Assembly (NCBI GenBank): GCA_002415085.1
Contig: DIBV01000013.1
Coordinates: 62,874-126,873, forward strand
Origin: Arsukibacterium sp. UBA5043
GTDB taxonomy: Bacteria > Pseudomonadota > Gammaproteobacteria > Enterobacterales > Alteromonadaceae
DNA: 64,000 nt
Direction of reading: 5' to 3'
Position 1 is the stretch's first letter; the number at the start of each line of letters is the position of its first letter. A model generated the notes under the pieces. That model saw only the letters and a program-made list of their open reading frames with translations, was not told where the DNA came from and searched no databases. A program made the position numbers and the translations under genes. Shown piece by piece: positions 27,562 through 36,461 of the stretch.

Positions 27562-28452
27562 CTATCCCATGTTCAGACGGCTTTTCAGCTCGTCTTTATA
27601 GCGGCGGGACAGCGCTAAGGTGGTACCGCACTTCAGGGTAATTCCGCCGTCGCCGCTGCTTTGATACTGCAGGCTGTCTATCTGCCCCAGGTTTACAGCC
27701 AAACTACGATGAATACGGCAATACCCCAGCGGTTCCAGTTGTTGCAACGTGGCACTTAAGGTCGCCCGTAACGGATAAATCCGGCCTTTGCTGTGTAAGT
27801 TCACATAATTGCCACTGGCCTCCAGCCACTCAATATCGCGACTTCGCAGCAAAAACTCACGATCAAGCTTTTTAACCAGATAGTGCTCTGGGGCGTTATG
27901 GTTGTCGGTCTGCACTGCTGTACCGGCATCATCAGACTGACTCAACTGATGTGCTTCGCCACTTAAGCGTGAATAGAAAAATCTTGCCAAAGTGTAACAG
28001 CAGAGAAAAAACAGGTAGGCCCAGGCGTCTTTACGGTACTCGTAGAAAAAGTCCGCGGTTAGCGGCTCAAAACCATAACTGTCACCTGCCAGGGCATAGA
28101 TTGGCTGGCGTAGCAGCACCATTAACACAATATGCAGCAAAGCAAATAGCAATGAACCCGCCAGATGAAAAGCCAGCTGGCGGCCAACCGCCGTCAGACC
28201 CAGTGGTAGTTGCCGGAACCACCAGAATAGCAGCGGGCATAACAGCAAGGTACTAACCGCACTGCTGTATTCCCACAACACCGGATGCCACCACAGACTG
28301 TCGTTTGCGTCATTACGTTGTAAATCTGCCCAGACTGAACTGGCATTTACCGCGGCGTTGATCAGCAAAAATACAGCGAGTAGCAGATAGCCATAGCGCT
28401 GCGGATGCTGGATCAGCCGCCCGGTTAAGTTGGTTTGTTGATCTGTTGTCAC
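27562..28452 (-). CDS. Membrane-anchored LytTR-family transcriptional regulator
   Basis: A 296-residue protein. Four hydrophobic segments occupy about residues 18-165, and a C-terminal LytTR DNA-binding domain (about 195-293) shows REFLLRSRDIEWLEASGNYVNLHSKG and YCRIHRSLAVNLGQIDSLQ. There is no receiver domain, so signals are probably sensed in the membrane. It starts with GTG at 28452, preceded by an AAGG-like site. It is divergent from an acyltransferase gene 135 bases away, a common pairing, and may control it. Confidence 0.9.
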   Translation of the reverse strand: MTTDQQTNLTGRLIQHPQRYGYLLLAVFLLINAAVNASSVWADLQRNDANDSLWWHPVLWEYSSAVSTLLLCPLLFWWFRQLPLGLTAVGRQLAFHLAGSLLFALLHIVLMVLLRQPIYALAGDSYGFEPLTADFFYEYRKDAWAYLFFLCCYTLARFFYSRLSGEAHQLSQSDDAGTAVQTDNHNAPEHYLVKKLDREFLLRSRDIEWLEASGNYVNLHSKGRIYPLRATLSATLQQLEPLGYCRIHRSLAVNLGQIDSLQYQSSGDGGITLKCGTTLALSRRYKDELKSRLNMG

Positions 28453-28586
28453 GCCTTAGCCACCTTTCATCCCTGTTTGCCACCGTTTGCCTAGTATGAG
28501 CTGGTTAAGGGCCATGTCAGTCAAGCATACTGGCAATCGAAGCATTCAGGCAACCCGCAGTAATAACGAAAAGGCGATTATTGGAT

Positions 28587-29843
28587 ATGATACCTCCGGC
28601 AACTGAATATACCCAAGCCGCACAGCGGCGCTTCGAGCTGGACTGGCTACGGGTGCTCGCCTTTGGTTTGCTGATTTTTTATCACATCGGCATGCTGTAT
28701 GTGGAGCGCTGGGGTTTTCATTTTAAAAGCCAGTATTTATCTTCCTCGCTGGAATATCTGATGCTGCTGTCAACACCATGGCGGATGCTGCTGATCTGGT
28801 TTATTTCCGGTTATGCGCTGGGTGCGGTTATGCAACACTGCGCGGGCTGGCTTCACTATTTCCAGTTTGGGCTGCGACGTACAGTGATCTTGTTGTTACC
28901 TCTGTTGGTCGGCTTGTGGCTAATTGTGCCGCCGCAGTTGTACGCCGAAATGGTGCAAAAAGACGGCTTGTCATTGAGTTACTGGCAGTTTTATCAGGCC
29001 TTTATTAATTTGCAGCATCCGCTGTTTGCGGATTATCAAAGTGGTGTCTGGCCCCATGTTGATGTCAACCATCTCTGGTTTTTACGATCCTTATGGCAGT
29101 TTACCCTGCTGGCCTTGCTGCTAATGCCAATACTGCATAGCCGGCTGCTGCAACAAACTTGTCGTTGGTTTTGTCAGCTGGCTTTACCCTGGCAACTGTT
29201 AGCATGGTCAGCGTTACTGCTACTTATCCGCACAGAGGCAAGCGGTGATGCGGTCAGGGAACTGCAAGGCTTTGTCGTTTTTTTGTTGGGGTTACTGGTG
29301 GTGCGCCAGCCAGATTTCTGGCAGCAGCTGACACAGTCGCGACGCTGGCTGGGTTGGCTGTGTTTACTGAACTATGGGGTACTGTGTTGTTTGTATTTTC
29401 TGGTGTATCAGCCAGAGCAGCTACCCGCGTTGTTGCAACCGGCGATTGAACCCGGGCTGCAATTAAGTTTCTCGGTGCAGGCGGTGGCAATGCTATTTTG
29501 GTTACTGGCGCTGGCACAGCGCTACCTCAGTAAACCACACCCGAAGCTGGTATTGGCAAACCGTTTGGTATTTCCGGTGTATCTGCTGCATCAGAGCCTG
29601 ATTATTATGGCGGCGCTATGGCTGACACCTTATGGGCTCGGCGGTATCACCGAAGCGGTATTGGTGCTGTTGTTTACGCTGGCGGGCTCGGCTTTGTGTC
29701 TGCTACTGTGCTGGCACTTACCCTGGCTGGCCCCGTTGGTCGGCTTAAGAACGTCTTATCAATTCAGCCGCAACTGGCGCACCGCTGGTCTGGTTTGCGG
29801 ACTATTGCTGATAACACCACTGGCGGTAAAGTTATTGCTGTAG
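28587..29843 (+). CDS. Acyltransferase 3 family membrane protein
   Basis: A 418-residue integral membrane O-acyltransferase. Around ten hydrophobic segments run through the protein. The family signature RFELDWLRVLAFGLLIFYH is at the N-terminus, with the catalytic-type His at its end and a later WFISGY segment. Such enzymes acylate cell-surface sugars, lipids or exported small molecules. ATG 28587 fits an AAGGCG site; TTG 28581 is possible. It is divergent from a LytTR regulator. The acceptor is unknown. Confidence 0.88.
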   Translation: MIPPATEYTQAAQRRFELDWLRVLAFGLLIFYHIGMLYVERWGFHFKSQYLSSSLEYLMLLSTPWRMLLIWFISGYALGAVMQHCAGWLHYFQFGLRRTVILLLPLLVGLWLIVPPQLYAEMVQKDGLSLSYWQFYQAFINLQHPLFADYQSGVWPHVDVNHLWFLRSLWQFTLLALLLMPILHSRLLQQTCRWFCQLALPWQLLAWSALLLLIRTEASGDAVRELQGFVVFLLGLLVVRQPDFWQQLTQSRRWLGWLCLLNYGVLCCLYFLVYQPEQLPALLQPAIEPGLQLSFSVQAVAMLFWLLALAQRYLSKPHPKLVLANRLVFPVYLLHQSLIIMAALWLTPYGLGGITEAVLVLLFTLAGSALCLLLCWHLPWLAPLVGLRTSYQFSRNWRTAGLVCGLLLITPLAVKLLL

Positions 29844-29863
29844 CTAGCAGCTGACTGCCAGCA

Positions 29864-30334
29864 TTATTGCGGTAGCACTAGCTCATCAGGCAACGGCCAG
29901 CTGGTCGTCAGCACCTCGCCCTGCCAGGTTTGCAGGGTCAGCCAGACTTTATCGGTGGCTGCCAGCTGCGGCGGCGCGATAGCATGCACATGCTGGCCAT
30001 GGCGGCTGCCATGTAAAATGCCTTCTTCGTCCTGCTGCAGCTCTGGCAGCGGTAGTGGTACCGGGCCGATATTCAGATACCCCTGGCGGATACTGGCAAT
30101 GTCGCCCTGACTAAAGCTTAAGTAAAAATCTTTCACATACTGATCGTGGTGAGCATAGGGCTGCTTTAAATCCAGCGGCATCGGCGCAATTTCAAACTGC
30201 CCCAGTTGCTGTGCCGGCCAGGCAGGTGGGAATTCCGGTGTCAGTGAGTCGTACAAAAACCAGATTGGCAGCAGTAACACCAGGCCATTTAACTTAAACT
30301 TATGCCGTTGCCAGAAACGGTTACTGTGCGCCAT
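29864..30334 (-). CDS. Conserved membrane-anchored protein of the iron-uptake operon
   Basis: A 156-residue protein with one N-terminal membrane segment (about residues 14-28, NGLVLLLPIWFLYD) and a soluble, probably periplasmic remainder containing several histidines (SRHGQHVHAI, AHHD). It overlaps the PepSY gene end by 14 bases, so it is the second gene of that operon. I do not recognise the family. The context suggests an accessory of siderophore-iron reduction or uptake. Confidence 0.75.
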   Translation of the reverse strand: MAHSNRFWQRHKFKLNGLVLLLPIWFLYDSLTPEFPPAWPAQQLGQFEIAPMPLDLKQPYAHHDQYVKDFYLSFSQGDIASIRQGYLNIGPVPLPLPELQQDEEGILHGSRHGQHVHAIAPPQLAATDKVWLTLQTWQGEVLTTSWPLPDELVLPQ

Positions 30335-31472
30335 CCGGCACCTCCTGCAGATAAGTTGCGTTGCGGTTCTCCCGCACGGCTTTAACGGTGCGGCTGCCCC
30401 AGATCATAAAGCCGGTGATCGACATGCCCGATAGTAACAAACCAAATAGAAACCAGATGGCCTTAGTCCAGATCCCGCCAAGGGTGCCGTAATGCAACGG
30501 GTCGGCAATATGCATTACGGTTTGCAGCGCGGTCATCGTTGCTGGCGACTTTTCATGAGCAATCTCGCCGGTCCAGGGGTTAATGCTCAGGTTGTAGGAA
30601 TACTGATCATAAAAAATATGGTCGCCGCCGCCCATCAGGGTGTACATGCCGCGGTTATGCTCGGGCAACATTAAAAAGCTTGGCTGAAACTCCGGGAAAC
30701 GTTGCTGGGCAATCTGCATCGCATCAGCAAAGCTGACCACAGGTGCTTGTGCGGTTGCCGGCAATTGCTCAGCGGCCACCAGCGGCGCGTGCGGTTCAAT
30801 ATCAATATCGGCGTTCCACATTACCGCTTGCACCAGGTACCACAGCCCGGTAGCGCTCATCAGCATTAAAAACCAGATTGACCAGACGCCGGCTAAACGG
30901 TGCAGATCGGTCAGCACGGTTTTTTTGCCCTGATGCAAGCGCACCTTCGGCCGGGTAAAGCTACGCCAGAAGTTTTTGTAGATCACCAGGCCGGTGATTA
31001 AGGCACCCAGCATGACAATAGCCATCGCCGACACCAGGTAATAGCCAACACTGTAGCCACTTTGCCACGGAAATAGTAACCAGCCATGCAGACTGCGCAT
31101 AAAGTTAATAAAGGTCATGCCTTCATTAATTTGCTGAATCTCACCGCTGTACTGATTAACGTAGGCAATGGCAAACGGCTTGTCGTGATCGGTAAAAGTA
31201 ACAGCATTAACCAGATAAGGTTCAAACAGCAGCACACTGCCAACGTCGGCTGTCGGATAAGCCTGTTGTACGGCAGCAATCAGCTCGGCTACCGGTTTGG
31301 CCGGCAGGTTATCCGGGTTGCTGGCGCGGGCCGCCGGGTTAGTTAGCCAGGTAAGTTCATGACTGAATACGGCAATGGTGCCACTCAGGCAGACAAAGCA
31401 GAAAATCAGCCAGATTGGCAGTGAAAACCAGCCATGTAATTGAAACCAGAAGCGATTACTGAGTTTTGCCAT
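30321..31472 (-). CDS. PepSY-associated transmembrane protein (iron-siderophore related)
   Basis: A 383-residue inner-membrane protein with about four membrane segments. The N-terminal LHGWFSLPIWLIFCFVCLSGT and central LHRLAGVWSIWFLMLMSATG motifs are typical of PepSY_TM proteins, including siderophore-iron reductases such as FoxB/FegB-like proteins. Periplasmic PepSY-type regions lie between the helices, with HGWLLFPW and ADPLHYGTLGG. It is divergent from a siderophore receptor gene and shares a Fur box. Probable role: reduction or release of iron from an imported siderophore. The electron donor is not visible. Confidence 0.87.
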   Translation of the reverse strand: MAKLSNRFWFQLHGWFSLPIWLIFCFVCLSGTIAVFSHELTWLTNPAARASNPDNLPAKPVAELIAAVQQAYPTADVGSVLLFEPYLVNAVTFTDHDKPFAIAYVNQYSGEIQQINEGMTFINFMRSLHGWLLFPWQSGYSVGYYLVSAMAIVMLGALITGLVIYKNFWRSFTRPKVRLHQGKKTVLTDLHRLAGVWSIWFLMLMSATGLWYLVQAVMWNADIDIEPHAPLVAAEQLPATAQAPVVSFADAMQIAQQRFPEFQPSFLMLPEHNRGMYTLMGGGDHIFYDQYSYNLSINPWTGEIAHEKSPATMTALQTVMHIADPLHYGTLGGIWTKAIWFLFGLLLSGMSITGFMIWGSRTVKAVRENRNATYLQEVPDGAQ

Positions 31473-31532
31473 GTAAGCCTTGCCTGTGAAGTTGTGGCTG
31501 AAGTTAATACAAGGTCGTTATCATAATCGTAA

Positions 31533-31547
31533 TGGTAATAATTATCA
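31533..31547. promoter_or_regulatory. Fur box between PepSY operon and siderophore receptor
   Basis: TGGTAATAATTATCA matches 14 of 15 bases of the 7-1-7 Fur consensus (TGATAATNATTATCA). A second overlapping, weaker copy (GTTATCATAATCG) lies just upstream. The site sits 69 bases before the receptor start and 61 bases before the PepSY start. Confidence 0.85.
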
Positions 31548-31615
31548 ATACGGTTGTAATTGAGAGTTATTTGCATTTAGAATGCCGGCAGTTTTTAACA
31601 CAAGGAAATGCCAGC

Positions 31616-33763
31616 ATGAAGTATTCAGTATTAGCCAGCAGTATTGCTATAGCCTGCAGCCTGCCATTATTGGCCGCTGCTAACAGCCCCGCCAGCACCA
31701 CTGAGGCCGGAATTGAGGTGATCACAGTAAAAAGTCAGCGTGGCCTGATTTCTTATGTCAGCGCCTCTGGCACCAAATCAGATACGCCGATTATTGAAAC
31801 GCCGCTGTCAGTGACGGTGCTGACCGAAGAGCGGATTGCTGATCTTGGTGCGCTGACAGTGCAGGACGCCCTGGGCTATGTATCAGGTTTATACAATGGC
31901 CCTTATGGCCTGGATACCCGCGGCGACTGGGCGCAAATTCGTGGTGTGTCGCCGGTACAATATCTGGATGGTTTAAAATCATTGTTTGGCTATTATAATA
32001 ATGTGCGGGTAGCGCCTTATACTCTGCAGCAAATTGAAATTTTAAAAGGCCCCAGCTCCGTATTGTATGGTCAGGGCTCAATTGGCGGTATTGTTAATCT
32101 GGTCAGCAAAAAACCAGAGCCGGTTACCAGTGGTCAGCTATGGGCGCAACTGGGCAATTATTCCCGCAAACAACTGGCCGGCGATATTACCGGCGCCTTA
32201 AATGATGATGCTTCATTGCAGGGCAGGTTGGTGGCACTATGGCGCGACAGCGACACCCAGACCGACTTTGTGCCGGATAACAGTGTTGTAATAGCACCAT
32301 CGTTAAGCTGGCAAGCAACTGATGCAACCAAACTTACTCTGCTGGCTAATTATCAGCAGAACGAATCTGGCTCCAGCACCCAGTTCTTCCCGCATCAGGG
32401 CACTATTTTACCCAACGAATTTGGTCAGATCCCAAGTAACCGCTTTGTCTCAGAGCCAGGTTTTGATAAGTACGATACTGAACAAACTGCAGTAACGGCA
32501 ATTGTTGAGCATGATTTTTCTAACGACTGGCAGCTACGACTGGCCAGCCGTTACAGTGACAGCCATGCCGATTACCATACGATGTATGGCTGGCCACCGG
32601 TGCTGCAGGATGATAACCGCAGTGTTAACCGGGTGGTGTACCTGAGTGATGCCGATGCGCGGGCCCTGACCAGTGATTTGCAGCTGCATGGTAAATTTGA
32701 TACCGGTACTGTTCAGCACAGCCTGGTAGCCGGTTTTGATTATCAGCATGCCTACACCGATAACGACAGTTTTTATGCGGCAACAGGCGGTTTACTGGAT
32801 TTATATAACCCGGTGTATGGTCAGGTTGCTAATCTGCCGACAGCAGCAGATATTGCTGACAGCCCGGCCAGTACTACCTATCAGGCCGGGGTTTATTTAC
32901 AGGACAATATGAAAATCGCTGATAAGTGGCTGTTATCGGCAGCACTGCGTCGGGACCGCTCCACCACCAATCCGCAATTTGGCAGCAGTGCTACCCAGCA
33001 TGCCACCACTGGCCGGCTGGGGGTAATGTACTTATTTGATGGTGGTATTTCACCCTATCTGAGTTTCAGCGAATCGTTTGAGCCCTTGCTGGGCACAGAT
33101 GCGTTTGGCAAGGCTTTTGTGCCGAAAACAGGCCAGCAATGGGAAGCGGGTTTAAAATATCAACCCAAGGGTACTGAGCATCTGTTAACTGCTGCGGTGT
33201 TTGATATTACCGAGCAAAACCGTACCACGACGCTATCGGCTGCCCAAGCCGCAGATCCGGCGGTTATTAACCCTAATGGCCAGGTGCAGGAGGGTGAAGT
33301 AACGTCAAAAGGACTTGAGCTGGAGGCCCAGCTGGCATGGGATGAGCTGGATATCTACACCAGCTATGCTTACATAGATGCTTATGTCAGTCAGAGCAAT
33401 ACGGTAGGTGAGTTGGGCGCAGCGTTATCGGCGCAGCCGGATCATTTAGCATCAATCTGGGCTACCTGGCGCCCGGCCGCACTGGCTAACTGGCAGTTCG
33501 GCGCCGGTGTGCGTTATGTCGGTCAAACGTCAGACGGTACTGCTTATGTTGAGCAAAACGGTGAGGTATTAAACCAGCCGCTGACCACCGCTAGCTATAC
33601 GCTGTTCGATGCGATGGTCGGTTATAACTTTGGCGCATACAGCCTTAGCCTGCAGGCGCAGAATATTACTGACAAAACGGTGATTACTTCCTGCCTGGCG
33701 CGGGGAGATTGTTTCTACGGTCAGCGCCGGGCGATTAGTGCTAACCTGCGTTACAGCTTTTAA
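31616..33763 (+). CDS. TonB-dependent siderophore receptor
   Basis: A 715-residue outer-membrane receptor. A signal peptide ends near LLAAANS; the plug domain shows DTPIIETPLSVTVLTEERIADLGALTVQDALGYVSG, QIRG, LDGLKSLFGYYNN and IEILKGPSSVLYGQGSIGGIVNLVSKKP, the standard siderophore-receptor pattern. The barrel ends in a C-terminal aromatic strand (NLRYSF). The ATG at 31616 has an AAGGAA site. Fur control is expected from the box at 31533. The siderophore type (hydroxamate is common for this branch) is a guess. Confidence 0.93.
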   Translation: MKYSVLASSIAIACSLPLLAAANSPASTTEAGIEVITVKSQRGLISYVSASGTKSDTPIIETPLSVTVLTEERIADLGALTVQDALGYVSGLYNGPYGLDTRGDWAQIRGVSPVQYLDGLKSLFGYYNNVRVAPYTLQQIEILKGPSSVLYGQGSIGGIVNLVSKKPEPVTSGQLWAQLGNYSRKQLAGDITGALNDDASLQGRLVALWRDSDTQTDFVPDNSVVIAPSLSWQATDATKLTLLANYQQNESGSSTQFFPHQGTILPNEFGQIPSNRFVSEPGFDKYDTEQTAVTAIVEHDFSNDWQLRLASRYSDSHADYHTMYGWPPVLQDDNRSVNRVVYLSDADARALTSDLQLHGKFDTGTVQHSLVAGFDYQHAYTDNDSFYAATGGLLDLYNPVYGQVANLPTAADIADSPASTTYQAGVYLQDNMKIADKWLLSAALRRDRSTTNPQFGSSATQHATTGRLGVMYLFDGGISPYLSFSESFEPLLGTDAFGKAFVPKTGQQWEAGLKYQPKGTEHLLTAAVFDITEQNRTTTLSAAQAADPAVINPNGQVQEGEVTSKGLELEAQLAWDELDIYTSYAYIDAYVSQSNTVGELGAALSAQPDHLASIWATWRPAALANWQFGAGVRYVGQTSDGTAYVEQNGEVLNQPLTTASYTLFDAMVGYNFGAYSLSLQAQNITDKTVITSCLARGDCFYGQRRAISANLRYSF

Positions 33764-33780
33764 ACTGGCACCTGATATAC

Positions 33781-33807
33781 AAAATGGCCGCGATTGCGGC
33801 CATTTTT
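33781..33807 (+). terminator. Rho-independent terminator of the siderophore receptor gene
   Basis: AAAATGGCCGC and GCGGCCATTTTT form an 11-bp stem around a GATT loop, ending in a five-T run, 17 bases after the receptor stop. The A-rich left arm may let it work in both directions. Confidence 0.9.
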
Positions 33808-33882
33808 GTTGAAGGCAGATAACGAGACTGTTATAAAATAAGCTGGCTGAAATTGCGAGGTCGCTATTTTCGTCAGCGCTTG

Positions 33883-35310
33883 TCAGAGTCCGCTCAAAAC
33901 TTTGTTAACTAAAGCTGTCAGCTGTAATACAGCCGCTTCATCCGCATCGGCAATCCCAATCACCAGGCCCCGCTGCGGCTCGTTTAAAAAACAATAACGG
34001 CTGAATGGCTGCACTTTAAAGCCATGCTGGTTCAGGTACTGACACAATACGACATCATCAGTCAGGCCCGGCAACAGCAGGGTCAGATGCAGTCCGGCAT
34101 CCTGCGCCAGTAAGGTAGCTGCCGGAAAATGCTGCTGCAGTAATTGCACAGCCAGTTGTTTTTGCTGCTGATAGACGCGGCGCATTTTGCGCAGATGACG
34201 GTTAAAGTGTCCCTCACTGATAAAGTCGGCCAGTACAGCCTGCGGCAGCAACGGCACATCGCCCTGCAGTGCCTGCAAAATAGCACTGGCCCGGCCGGCA
34301 AGTTCAGTGGGCACGACCAGATATCCGAGCCGTAGCGCCGGGAACAGGGTTTTACTGAATGAGCCGGCAAACAGTACACCCTGGCCGTTGGCCAGCCCCT
34401 GCAAACTGGCGATGGGCCGGTGCCGGTACTGAAACTCGCTGTCATAGTCATCCTCCACCAGCCAGCAGTGCTCAGCGCGGGCCCAGCTCAGCAACGCCAT
34501 GCGCTGGCTCAGTGGCATAATGCCGCCACAAGGGTATTGATGAGATGGGGTTAAAAATAATGCTTTGGCGTTACTGGCGGGCGGTAAACTGGCCGGGTTC
34601 AGGCCGCTGCTGCTGGCCGCCGGCACAAAGCCAATGTTCAGTTCTGCCAGTTGCAATGCCTGTTTTAATCTGGGGTAGCCCGGCGATTCCATCAATACCG
34701 CTTGCTGACTGGCGGCAACCAGTTTGGCGGCGATAAACAACGCCTGCTGGGCGCCGGCCGTGATCAACACCGTATTGTCGTCGCAAACCAGTTGCCGCGA
34801 CTGACGCAGATACTGCACCAGTGCCTGTCGTAGCGGCGGATAACCTGATGGATCAGCCATTCCACATAACACCGTGCGGTTAGCATGACGTTGCAACAGT
34901 TGCTGCCACAGCCTGAACGGGAAGTGCTGCACATTGGCTACCCCAGGCTGCAAATGGCCGCTGTAACCCGGCGCTTTGGCGGTTAAACCATAATCCTGCG
35001 TGGCTAAACTGGTGCTGGCGGCCACTGCAGTAGCGCTGGCGGTAAAGAAACCATCCGGCAACGCCCCAACAATCTGATAGCCCCGACCCTGTTGTGCCTC
35101 AAGATAGCCCTCTGCGACCAGTTGCTGCAGAGCCTGTTGCACTGTGCTGCGGCTAATAGCCAAATCGGCAGCCAGTTGCCGTTCTGACGGCAGCAAAGCG
35201 CCGGCGGGCCAGCGACCGCTTAACAACAATTGGCGCATATTCAGATACAGCTGCTGATAAAGCCCGCCGCCACCAGTTAACTGTAATGCATCGGTATTCA
35301 ACCGTGGCAT
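33883..35310 (-). CDS. MocR-type regulator (GntR HTH fused to aminotransferase fold)
   Basis: A 475-residue MocR/PdxR-class protein. A winged helix of the GntR family (LLPSERQLAADLAISRSTVQQALQQLVAEGYLEAQQGRGYQI) occupies about 15-80. The rest is a PLP-dependent aminotransferase-like domain with ITAGAQQALFIAAKL, LTPSHQYPCG, VEDDYDSEF and the PLP lysine in FAGSFSKTLFPALRLGYL. It is divergent from the GNAT and PaiB-like genes. Three ACTGG motifs in the 121-base gap are likely binding sites. The effector may be PLP with an amine or amino acid; not determined. Confidence 0.92.
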   Translation of the reverse strand: MPRLNTDALQLTGGGGLYQQLYLNMRQLLLSGRWPAGALLPSERQLAADLAISRSTVQQALQQLVAEGYLEAQQGRGYQIVGALPDGFFTASATAVAASTSLATQDYGLTAKAPGYSGHLQPGVANVQHFPFRLWQQLLQRHANRTVLCGMADPSGYPPLRQALVQYLRQSRQLVCDDNTVLITAGAQQALFIAAKLVAASQQAVLMESPGYPRLKQALQLAELNIGFVPAASSSGLNPASLPPASNAKALFLTPSHQYPCGGIMPLSQRMALLSWARAEHCWLVEDDYDSEFQYRHRPIASLQGLANGQGVLFAGSFSKTLFPALRLGYLVVPTELAGRASAILQALQGDVPLLPQAVLADFISEGHFNRHLRKMRRVYQQQKQLAVQLLQQHFPAATLLAQDAGLHLTLLLPGLTDDVVLCQYLNQHGFKVQPFSRYCFLNEPQRGLVIGIADADEAAVLQLTALVNKVLSGL

Positions 35311-35328
35311 AAAGATCCTTCTCTGCGC

Positions 35329-35377
35329 AACTGGACTGCTCCATTTATCAAAACTGGTTATTTATAGCAAGCCAGTT
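35329..35377. promoter_or_regulatory. Candidate MocR operator: two direct and one inverted half site
   Basis: AACTGG occurs at 35329-35334 and 35352-35357 (23 bp apart, same orientation), and CCAGTT at 35372-35377 in inverted orientation. Two direct repeats plus an inverted one is the layout reported for several MocR regulators. The sites lie between the regulator and the GNAT gene. Confidence 0.6.
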
Positions 35378-35431
35378 TAGCGGTGCAATAGCGCCAGACA
35401 CAACAGGAATTAGCACAACAGGAGAAATACA

Positions 35432-35830
35432 ATGTCAGTATCTTTATCGTTGGTCACTGAAGTTAAGCTGGACGAGGCGATTGCCTTATATATTGCGTCA
35501 GGCATTAACCGGCCGACGCATCAACCTGAGCGGATGCAGGGTATGTTGAAACACGCCAATTTAATTGTTACAGCGCGTCAGGATAACCAGCTGGTAGGGC
35601 TGGCCCGCTGCTTAACCGATTATAACTTCGTGGTGTATATCGCCGATTTGCTGGTGGATAAAGCCTGGCAACAACAGGGCATCGGCGCCAGGCTGCTGGC
35701 AGAAGTGCAGCGGATTACCGGGCCACAGGTGCAGCAATTGCTGCTAAGTGCGCCAGCGGCGATGGAATATTATCCCAAAGTCGGTTTCAGCCCGCTAAGT
35801 AATGCATTTGCGATAGCCAGAAAGGAGTAA
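35432..35830 (+). CDS. GNAT family N-acetyltransferase
   Basis: A 132-residue acyl-CoA-dependent N-acetyltransferase. The acetyl-CoA binding loop is QQQGIGARLL (R/Q-x-x-G-x-G/A), preceded by VVYIADLLVDKAWQ, with a C-terminal AMEYYPKVGFSPLSNAF typical of GNAT. A GGAG site precedes the ATG. The stop is three bases from the PaiB-like gene. With the MocR regulator and the PaiB homologue it may form a PaiAB-like amine-acetylation unit, but the acceptor is unknown. Confidence 0.9.
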   Translation: MSVSLSLVTEVKLDEAIALYIASGINRPTHQPERMQGMLKHANLIVTARQDNQLVGLARCLTDYNFVVYIADLLVDKAWQQQGIGARLLAEVQRITGPQVQQLLLSAPAAMEYYPKVGFSPLSNAFAIARKE

Positions 35831-35833
35831 GCG

Positions 35834-36454
35834 ATGCTGTATTGCCCACCCCATATGGCCTTTGCGGATAAAAATGCGCTGCATGATTTTATTGAACAAC
35901 ACAGTTTTGGGACTCTTATCAGTACGCCATTTTTCTGCAGCCATGTACCCTGGCTACTTCAGCGCGATGAAGGTGAGCATGGCGTACTGTATGGCCATAT
36001 TGCCCGGCAAAACCCGCATTGGCGCCAGTTGGCGCAGCAACAGGTGCTGGTTACCTTCAGCGGCCCGCATGGCTATATTTCACCGCGATGGTATCAAAGC
36101 GACCAGGCGGTACCCACCTGGAACTATGCCGTTGCCCAGGTACAGGGCCAGGCCGAATTACTGGCTGACGCGGCAACCATCGCGCATTTGGCACAGCAGG
36201 TGGCTAAGTATGAACCCGATGTGGCCGCTGCGATGGCCAAAATGCCGGACGCGTATCAGCAAAAACTAGCTGCGGGCATCGTTGGCGTAAAAGTGACTAT
36301 TACCGAACTTGCCGGCAAGCTTAAGCTGGGCCAGCACAGAAGCGCTGCCGATCAGCAGGGGGTATTTTCTGCCTTAAGCGCCAACCGGGAACCCGGCGCA
36401 CAGGCACTGGCGGCATTGATGCAGCAATGGCAGTTGGGGCTGGGCACCGGTTAA
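35834..36454 (+). CDS. FMN-binding negative regulator, PaiB family
   Basis: A 206-residue flavin-binding split-barrel protein. The N-terminus MLYCPPHMAFAD and the core (SFGTLIST, LLQRDEGEHGVLYGHIARQNPHW, VTFSGPHGYISPRWY and VPTWNYAVAQVQG) match the PaiB family, which in Bacillus is a transcriptional repressor partnered with the acetyltransferase PaiA. An AAGGAG site overlaps the preceding gene end, so the pair is cotranscribed. Whether it binds DNA or acts as a flavin/heme-linked enzyme is unknown. Confidence 0.88.
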   Translation: MLYCPPHMAFADKNALHDFIEQHSFGTLISTPFFCSHVPWLLQRDEGEHGVLYGHIARQNPHWRQLAQQQVLVTFSGPHGYISPRWYQSDQAVPTWNYAVAQVQGQAELLADAATIAHLAQQVAKYEPDVAAAMAKMPDAYQQKLAAGIVGVKVTITELAGKLKLGQHRSAADQQGVFSALSANREPGAQALAALMQQWQLGLGTG

Positions 36455-36461
36455 GTTTTAA

